From positions 1-5,097 of the forward strand of contig JAQYVS010000153.1 in NCBI GenBank assembly GCA_030145365.1: DNA of 5,097 nt. Direction: 5' to 3'. The position numbers and the translations under genes are program-made. Position 1 is the stretch's first letter; each line of letters starts with the position of its first letter. Positions 1-5,097 of this stretch are shown one piece after another. The notes under the pieces were generated by a model, which worked only from the letters and a program-made list of their open reading frames with translations, had not been told where the DNA came from and did not search any database. Origin of the DNA: Desulfofustis sp. GTDB lineage: Bacteria; Desulfobacterota; Desulfobulbia; Desulfobulbales; Desulfocapsaceae.

Positions 1-3000
1 GAGACAAAGTATTTCGGGTCGCCCTCTCTATCAAACAGCAGGGAAACGGTCAGGTTGATCCAGACTAATGAACCGTCCTTCCGATAATATCTTTTATCCA
101 TAGAGTAGTTGTCTATTTCCCCCTTCAGAACTTGCCGCACATATTCGAGATCAGCATCCAGATCGTCGGGGTGGGTGATATCCTGAAAAGACATCGCGAG
201 AATCTCGTCCTCCGGGTATCCGACAATCTCGCAAAACTTATGATTGAGACGAAGGAATCGCCCATCAGGTGATACGTGGGCAATGCCGACCGCGGCCTGC
301 TCAAATGTGGCGCGGAAACGTTCCTCGCGCTCTTCCATATCAGCATAAAGCTGGGCATTGTCCAGTGCAAGAGCCATTTGTGATGAGAGCAGACTAAGCA
401 GTTCCACCCGTTCGGGGCTAAAAACACCGGTCGTCAGATTGTTCTCGAGATACACAATTCCGCCAACTTTGCCCTGATTGACGAGGGGCACGCATAAAAT
501 GGATTTTGGCCGGTGGTGTTGGATATCAGGATCATCTGTGAATCCACCTTTGTTGACTGCGTCCGCGAGGACGATTGTATCCTGTGTTCGAGCCACGTAT
601 TGGATGATGCCTGTAGACACTGCATCATTAGCTTCAATACTGATTGACTGCAATACCTGTACTTTGCTTTTATCCACATCCGCGATGGCCTCAATGATCC
701 ACTCGTTCCCTCGTGCCAAAATCAGGAAACCTTTTTGTGCCCCGGCATTTTCAATGACAATGTGCATCATCTTTGCCAGCAACTTATCCAGTGCAATTTC
801 CCCGGAAATGGCCTGAGAGGCCTTCAGGACCGTGTGCAGGTCCAGATCGCTCATTCCCTGTTCAGAGATGCGTTTGGTACCCGGTTTATCCGCAACGATG
901 TTCTTGGTAATTAACCATTTTGAGTAGCGTTCGACGAGATGGTCGGCCTTCGCCAGTGCCCCCCACTTCCGGTAGAGACTGTAGGCTTCCCGCATCAACG
1001 GTCCGGCAAACCGGTCATGGTCACGCTCCGCCCAGAAGCGGGCATAAAGTTCATTGGCCAGGGCTTCCTCATGGATAAAACCATGTTCCCGGGCACCACT
1101 GATGGCTTGCTCGTAATGAGATAGAGCACTCTCCAGGTCACCCGTCACCCTTGCCTTTTCAGCTGCAATCAGGTCATGCTTGTGCTGAAAAGTTGATGGC
1201 ACGGAGCGAGACCAGATCGCCATCCAGTGGAGGCTTTTGTTGACCAGTTTCATCGTTTCCGGGTGCTGTGTCGAATTCACTCTACTAATTTGTCTGAGCT
1301 TGGAAAGAGCAAAGAAAAGGTGATAATGAGCGTTTGTAATATGACAAGTCCCTCCGGCTAGTAAATCCTCGGCCTCACTAATATATTCATCAAGTTTGTC
1401 ATCGACGTCAAAGTGGTAGGCGATAATCAATTTATTGATTGAGAGAAAATGTCTGTTAGTTAGATCGTTTGCTTTGATTGCACCAGGCAACCATTCATCC
1501 TCGTTAAAATATGTACCGTTTAATCTGTGGGGCTCCGGGGAGCTTTTCTTAAAACTTTCGGCTGTTTGAAGAAAAATTTCAAGAATATAAACAGCCATAA
1601 CCTGTCCCATTTTCCGTATACTGGTCATATAGGCTGTTAGATGGTTTTGAAACTCACCCAGGCTCATACCAGCGGCAAAACCATGGGTAGCAAATAAAGA
1701 GGTGCCGTAAGAGCCATAGAGCCAGTCACCAGTCTTGTAGCCGCTGTTGTAAGTAGCCCGGGCAAACTCGATGCCTTGTTCACTCTTCTCAAACCAGGGG
1801 GCAACAAATGCTAACATCATCAGCCCTTTTGTTCTACTCCTCCCAGTGAGCGGATTTTCTAACATTTCCCGTATTATTTCAGTCAACTGTTTGCAAAACT
1901 GGATCAGGTTAAACGCTTCGTCAGCAGGAGTTTCCCGGTCTACCGATGCGATATTAACAAGAGCGATTCCCCCAATAAAGAATGGCGACCAGACGTCAAG
2001 TCCGAACTCAAAAGTCAAGATTGCACCCTGGTAGCTGATGATCGAGAAGAGCGGTGGATTGGCGATATAAGCTGTTGACATCACGGAAGCAAAGAGGGAG
2101 GATGCAGCCAGAGCCGTCTCGCCAGACATTTCTGGCAGTTGAGCCAATCTCTCCATTGGTTTATTTGTCAGTAAACCGATGAATTTATCATGCAAGCGTC
2201 GGCTGTCCTCCACAGTAGGCTGCGCAGGAGTTTTGAAGCCTAGATCTCTCAAGACATCCAGCCCAATTTCAAGGGCTTTGGTAAAATTGTACTGTCCGGT
2301 TTCTGCTTCGATTTGGATCATGTAGGCGCGCACCTGATCCAGGATGTTTTTTGCATTGGCGTGGATGAGGTCAGTCGTAGTGGAAACCTGATCGTATTGC
2401 CCAGTCAACGCAGCCAGATCTCCGTTTTCGTTGTGCAGTGACAAGGTTAACTGGTATTGTTCTTGCCAACTGCTTGTTCCAAGGAGCTCGAGGCCAATCT
2501 CAATGTATTTCTTGGCATCAGAATAAGCAGCACCGGTTTTGGCTTTTTGCCCGGCTGCCAGGTTAAGGGCGGCCAGTTGAGTTAGCTCTTCGGGTGTCGA
2601 TAATAATTCGGCCCCGATATTCAACTGGTTGACGATATCGAATATCCTTTCTTCCCTTTCGTCTACCGCAATTTTCTCCAGCATTATGCGTCCGATCTCA
2701 AGATGGGTCTCTTTTTTGACTTCTTCGGGAATCAGGAAGTATGCTGCCTGCTGGATGCGGTCGTGGGCAAATTTGTAATGACCGTTGAGGGGAAATATAA
2801 CTCCTTCCTGCACCGCTACTTTAAGATTGTTCTCTACCTCATTACGCTTCTTCCGGGCGATGAGAGACAAGGTGTCCGGGTCGAACAGGTTTCCGATGCA
2901 GGCGGCCAATTTCAAAACCTCCTGGGTTGCAACTGGAAGTTTCCGTATGCTGCTGGAAAGCAATTCGACAACGTTTTCGGTGATTGCCAATGCCCTTAAC

Positions 3001-4484
3001 TCTTCCATGTCCCAGTGCCAGCGCCCGGAAGTGGCAGAGAAGGTGAGCAGGTTTTCATCATTAAGGGTATGCAGGATTTGATGCGTGAAAAAGGCGTTCC
3101 CTGCCGTTTTAGAATAGATGAGTTCAGCAATTGGATAGGTGTCTTTGCGAGATGACTGGAGCGTGTCAGCAATCAGGGCGTTGACATCCTCTTTCAAAAG
3201 GTTTTGCAGTGTAATCTGTTTCAGGACAGCCTGATCGTCTTTCAGGCTTTTCAGGAAAACCATCAAGGGGTGTGCTGCGTCCACCTCGTTGTCCCGGTAT
3301 GCACCGATATACTGAACGTGGCTCAGATCGGGATCGCTAACCAGCACCTGAAGGAGCTTAAGTGAGGCGGAATCGATCCAGTGTAAATCGTCCAGAAAGA
3401 TAACCAGCGGATGATCTTTGTCTGCCATGGCTTTGACGAAATTCTGAAATACAGAATTGAAACGATTCTGGGCTTCCGCACCGCCAAGGGCGGGAACCTC
3501 CGGCTGGTGGCCGATGACCAGTTCCAGGTTCCGGATAATATTGGTTAACACCTTTCCGTTCGGGCCGACCGCCTCCTGTATCCGTGTTTTCCAATTCGCT
3601 AGTCTGTCATCGCTTTCCATTAACAGGTGGTTCACTAAAGCGCTGAAGGCCTGTTGCCAGGCAAAGTAGGGAATGTTGCGCTGATACTGGTCAAACTTTC
3701 CTTCAATGAAAAATCCCCGCTTCGTAGTGATCGGTTTTTGAACTTCATGAACCAGCGCGCTTTTTCCGACACCGGAATAACCGGCCACCATGAACAGTTC
3801 AGTGGCGCCGGTGGATATGCGCTCGAAAGAATCCAGCAAGATTTTTAATTCATTCTCCCTGCCATACAGTTTTTGCGGAATTCGGAATATACCGGTAAGA
3901 TCCGAATCCCCTAATTCAAACCGCTTGATCGATCCGTTCTGCTTCCACTGCCGGGCGCATTGTTCCAGATCATGCTGTAGTCCATGCGCTGATTGGTAAC
4001 GGTTATCGGTTTTTTTCTCCAGCAACCGCATGATGATGGCCGAAATTTGTTTAGGAATTTCAGCCTGCTGTGTGTCTGGCATGGGCGGTGTGCGGGCAAT
4101 ATGGCTGTGAATCATTTCCAATGGATTGTCCGAAACAAAGGGTGGCTCTCCGACAAGCATCTCATACAAGACCACGCCCAGGGAATATAGATCAGTTCGG
4201 TAATCAACCCTGCGGTTCATGCGCCCTGTCTGTTCGGGGGATATATAAGGAAGGCGAGCACCGTCGAGTAAGAATAATTGTGTTTCAGTAGTAACAGGTT
4301 CAGTGAGTTTGCATATTTTGGCCTTCGAATCCCAGCTGATGTTGTCTGGGCGGATATCCGTATGGATGAGGTCTTTTTGGTGTATATCATTCAGCCTTCC
4401 GGAAATTGAAATGCCAAAATCAAGGAATTGTTGTAAAGACATTGCTGCGTTTAAAATGCTGTTATTTTTAAATTCCGAGGCCAC
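1..4484 (-). CDS. Giant multidomain sensor: kinase C-lobe / AAA-type ATPase / helical repeats / GAF / PAS (C-terminus beyond window)
   Basis: Cytoplasmic signalling protein of the kinase-ATPase-GAF-PAS-histidine kinase family. At least 1494 codons are open; 4484 bases from the GTG give 1494 codons plus two bases, so no frame slip is needed. Domains seen: a protein-kinase C-lobe at about residues 10-180 (HTDIRPDN at 41-48, SPEQTGRMNR at 82-91, DYRTDLYSLGV at 94-104); an AAA/STAND-like ATPase at about 205-500 (LYGRE at 206-210, Walker A GYSGVGKS at 235-242, EAQNRF at 337-342, Walker B VIFLDD at 361-366, GAYRDNE at 394-400); a winged-helix-like part ending in KFAHDRIQQAAY (571-582); a long helical TPR-like region to about 1190; GAF at about 1226-1385; PAS from about 1388 to the edge. 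Family members usually end in a histidine kinase, expected beyond the left edge. Oddities: the kinase N-lobe is absent from this frame and the DFG motif is replaced by TEP, so kinase activity is probably lost. The start is GTG because a TAA lies six codons upstream in frame. Confidence 0.95.
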   Translation of the reverse strand, partial: MASEFKNNSILNAAMSLQQFLDFGISISGRLNDIHQKDLIHTDIRPDNISWDSKAKICKLTEPVTTETQLFLLDGARLPYISPEQTGRMNRRVDYRTDLYSLGVVLYEMLVGEPPFVSDNPLEMIHSHIARTPPMPDTQQAEIPKQISAIIMRLLEKKTDNRYQSAHGLQHDLEQCARQWKQNGSIKRFELGDSDLTGIFRIPQKLYGRENELKILLDSFERISTGATELFMVAGYSGVGKSALVHEVQKPITTKRGFFIEGKFDQYQRNIPYFAWQQAFSALVNHLLMESDDRLANWKTRIQEAVGPNGKVLTNIIRNLELVIGHQPEVPALGGAEAQNRFNSVFQNFVKAMADKDHPLVIFLDDLHWIDSASLKLLQVLVSDPDLSHVQYIGAYRDNEVDAAHPLMVFLKSLKDDQAVLKQITLQNLLKEDVNALIADTLQSSRKDTYPIAELIYSKTAGNAFFTHQILHTLNDENLLTFSATSGRWHWDMEELRALAITENVVELLSSSIRKLPVATQEVLKLAACIGNLFDPDTLSLIARKKRNEVENNLKVAVQEGVIFPLNGHYKFAHDRIQQAAYFLIPEEVKKETHLEIGRIMLEKIAVDEREERIFDIVNQLNIGAELLSTPEELTQLAALNLAAGQKAKTGAAYSDAKKYIEIGLELLGTSSWQEQYQLTLSLHNENGDLAALTGQYDQVSTTTDLIHANAKNILDQVRAYMIQIEAETGQYNFTKALEIGLDVLRDLGFKTPAQPTVEDSRRLHDKFIGLLTNKPMERLAQLPEMSGETALAASSLFASVMSTAYIANPPLFSIISYQGAILTFEFGLDVWSPFFIGGIALVNIASVDRETPADEAFNLIQFCKQLTEIIREMLENPLTGRSRTKGLMMLAFVAPWFEKSEQGIEFARATYNSGYKTGDWLYGSYGTSLFATHGFAAGMSLGEFQNHLTAYMTSIRKMGQVMAVYILEIFLQTAESFKKSSPEPHRLNGTYFNEDEWLPGAIKANDLTNRHFLSINKLIIAYHFDVDDKLDEYISEAEDLLAGGTCHITNAHYHLFFALSKLRQISRVNSTQHPETMKLVNKSLHWMAIWSRSVPSTFQHKHDLIAAEKARVTGDLESALSHYEQAISGAREHGFIHEEALANELYARFWAERDHDRFAGPLMREAYSLYRKWGALAKADHLVERYSKWLITKNIVADKPGTKRISEQGMSDLDLHTVLKASQAISGEIALDKLLAKMMHIVIENAGAQKGFLILARGNEWIIEAIADVDKSKVQVLQSISIEANDAVSTGIIQYVARTQDTIVLADAVNKGGFTDDPDIQHHRPKSILCVPLVNQGKVGGIVYLENNLTTGVFSPERVELLSLLSSQMALALDNAQLYADMEEREERFRATFEQAAVGIAHVSPDGRFLRLNHKFCEIVGYPEDEILAMSFQDITHPDDLDADLEYVRQVLKGEIDNYSMDKRYYRKDGSLVWINLTVSLLFDREGDPKYFV

Positions 4485-4578
4485 TATTATCCTCCCGGAT
4501 TAATCTCTTTCCTGAATCCATTTTGCATCGATAATGATTGATGATTTTAACGGAAATTAGGAAACAAGGGACATCCAT
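4468..4578 (-). pseudogene. Short frame resembling the end of a kinase N-lobe (beta4-beta5-hinge), frameshifted from the giant sensor
   Basis: An ATG at 4578 opens 36 codons ending in TAA at 4470-4468, overlapping the start of the giant sensor in a different frame. The peptide contains SVKIINHYRCK followed by GKRLIREDNSGL. In intact family members the strand before the hinge reads roughly 'VIKAYGLEKYQNTLVLILEDFGG'. The pattern of V-K-x-x, a Tyr-containing strand, hydrophobic beta5 and then E-D-x-x-G matches in order and spacing, and the giant sensor's frame resumes where the alpha-D/alpha-E helices should begin (about 14 residues later, SLQQFL). I infer that this is the parental gene's original start region: the glycine loop, catalytic lysine strand and alpha-C are deleted, and a one-base slip near 4484-4470 separates it from the rest. 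It could instead be a chance or leader peptide. The alignment is from memory, not computed. Confidence 0.5.
4485..4496 (-). promoter_or_regulatory. Ribosome-binding site and spacer for the giant sensor
   Basis: On the minus strand GGGAGG (4496-4491) lies six bases upstream of the GTG at 4484, an ideal Shine-Dalgarno arrangement. It decides the start: the frame is closed by TAA at 4502-4500, and the next in-frame candidate, the ATG of residue 15, has no comparable site. The same bases also read as R-E-D-N in the overlapping upstream frame, so the site may be an accidental by-product of kinase hinge codons that now permits restart of translation. Confidence 0.7.
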
Positions 4579-4588
4579 CTTTGTCTTA

Positions 4589-4594
4589 CTCCTC
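4589..4594 (-). promoter_or_regulatory. GAGGAG ribosome-binding site before the short kinase-remnant frame
   Basis: GAGGAG at 4594-4589 on the minus strand sits ten bases upstream of the ATG at 4578. It also forms the last two codons (Glu-Glu) of the upstream hybrid kinase tail, whose stop is 4588-4586. This tight packing suggests that the original downstream gene began at or near 4578 and was translationally coupled to its neighbour in one operon. The spacing is slightly long. Confidence 0.4.
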
Positions 4595-4949
4595 TCTCAG
4601 CAAATCCCGGATCAGGCCTGTCTGAAAGTTATCCGCATGTGTTTGCAAACCTTTCGCTGTATCCGGGGGGTAGCTCGGCCAGCATCTCTTTATTCAGCCT
4701 GATCTTCTCCTTCTGGGTCACCCCCTCACCCATATCTTTGTAGAGATATTTTATATCCAACAATCGGGCCATGGTCTCAATCTCATGGTCCTGAAAGGGT
4801 TTATGGACAACCTCGTCGCAGCACGCCGCCAGACGCATCAACAAAATCATACGGAGCCCAGTTCATCTCCCCACCAATCACAATCTTTCTGTGCGCCTTA
4901 AGAAGCCAAGCCTGTTCTTTTGTGGTCAGTTCAATCTTGGGGGTCTTTC

Positions 4950-5031
4950 CTCCCAAGACAGAAAAGGAGACGCTTAATAGCAGGGTGATTGTCAATAGGA
5001 AGAGAAAAAAGCGGGAATGGCAGAAAAACAA
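4950..5031 (-). other. Signal-peptide coding segment of the degraded hybrid kinase
   Basis: Minus-strand frame starting at TTG 5031, preceded by in-frame codons for R-S-F-R-K. It encodes FFCHSRFFLFLLTITLLLSV then SFSVLGG: a short basic stretch, a leucine-rich hydrophobic core and a small-residue end typical of an export signal. The charged mature start (KTPKIELTTKEQ) follows. This places the original sensor domain in the periplasm. No clear ribosome-binding site precedes the TTG, so the true start may lie further upstream. Confidence 0.6.
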
Positions 5032-5097
5032 TTTGCGAAAGGAGCGAGCTTGAGGAATATCGAAGGCCCAAGCAGGGACCAGATCTGGTATGATATT

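Larger units (their letters stand above)
4586..5097 (-). pseudogene. Remnant of a BvgS-like hybrid sensor histidine kinase with two internal deletions
   Basis: Three fragments of one gene lie in order but in three frames. Fragment A (from the right edge to about 4839) has a Sec-type signal sequence with a long hydrophobic core (about 5031-4950). It is followed by LTTKEQAWLLKAH and VIGGEMNWAPYDFVDASG, the typical start of a family-3 periplasmic solute-binding domain in hybrid kinases. Fragment B (about 4832-4668) reads CDEVVHKPFQDHEIETMARL then DIKYLYKDMGE, the end of a receiver domain with its conserved K-P, followed by LNKEMLAELPP of the C-terminal tail. Fragment C (about 4666-4586) reads PDTAKGLQTHADNFQTGL then IRDLLREE and a stop, the usual last residues of that tail. 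Missing between A and B are most of the sensor domain, the membrane segment, the histidine kinase core and most of the receiver; about 30 residues are missing between B and C. The start is uncertain: frame A is open to the window edge with no ATG, and the first plausible start in view is TTG at 5031. Confidence 0.85.

Noticed and set aside
125..694. Minus-strand frames of 100 and 86 codons in other phases
   Set aside because: They are shadow frames of the GAF and PAS coding sequence; the real frame gives recognisable GAF and PAS residues throughout.
478..816. Plus-strand open frame of 112 codons
   Set aside because: It lies wholly opposite the GAF-coding part of the giant minus-strand gene; its translation has no domain-like pattern and no good ribosome-binding site.
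2703..3081. Two overlapping plus-strand frames of 98 codons
   Set aside because: Both are antisense to the ATPase/winged-helix part, whose family motifs (KFAHDRIQQAAY) are read clearly on the minus strand.
4526..4543. Imperfect hairpin (CATCGAT, loop AATG, ATTGATG) followed by TTTT on the plus strand, considered as a terminator
   Set aside because: The stem is only seven pairs with a G-U wobble and is A+T-rich. It has the wrong polarity for the minus-strand genes, and no plus-strand gene needs it.
4500..4586. Search for a sigma-70-type promoter ahead of the giant gene
   Set aside because: TAAAAT and TTGTTT occur but only about 12 bases apart, and the stretch is better explained as kinase-remnant coding sequence within an operon.

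Overview
The window is a bacterial signal-transduction locus, with every recognisable gene on the minus strand. About 88% of it is one very large open reading frame that enters from the right and runs off the left edge. Its protein belongs to the serine/threonine-kinase-like / AAA-type ATPase / GAF / PAS / (histidine kinase) multidomain sensor family, sometimes annotated as 'trifunctional kinase/ATP-binding protein/sensor histidine kinase' or 'PknK-like predictive ATPase'. The style of both genes (a BvgS-like hybrid kinase next to a giant kinase-ATPase sensor) and the moderate G+C fit a metabolically versatile Gram-negative bacterium. A Desulfobacterota (sulfate-reducer-like) genome is my best guess, but it is only an inference from family resemblance.

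Layout in the direction of transcription (right to left): 5097-4586 holds the wreck of a hybrid sensor histidine kinase. A signal peptide and the first residues of a periplasmic solute-binding domain are joined directly to the end of a receiver domain. A second break then joins that to the last residues of the C-terminal tail. The three pieces lie in three reading frames. 4578-4468 is a 36-codon frame that looks like the last strands and hinge of a protein-kinase N-lobe. 4484 to beyond 1 is the giant sensor: it starts at a GTG with a strong ribosome-binding site, keeps only the kinase C-lobe, and continues through the ATPase, a long helical repeat region, GAF and PAS, with at least 1494 codons and no stop.

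The two genes probably once formed a tandem signalling operon: a membrane sensor with a periplasmic ligand-binding domain, followed by a cytoplasmic integrator. The first gene and the kinase module of the second show deletions and frameshifts. The ATPase, helical and sensor modules remain fully open. The retained kinase C-lobe lacks the DFG metal-binding motif, so kinase activity looks lost while the rest of the protein appears to be maintained. I see no mobile elements, tRNA, rRNA, CRISPR or convincing terminators, and nothing genuine on the plus strand.
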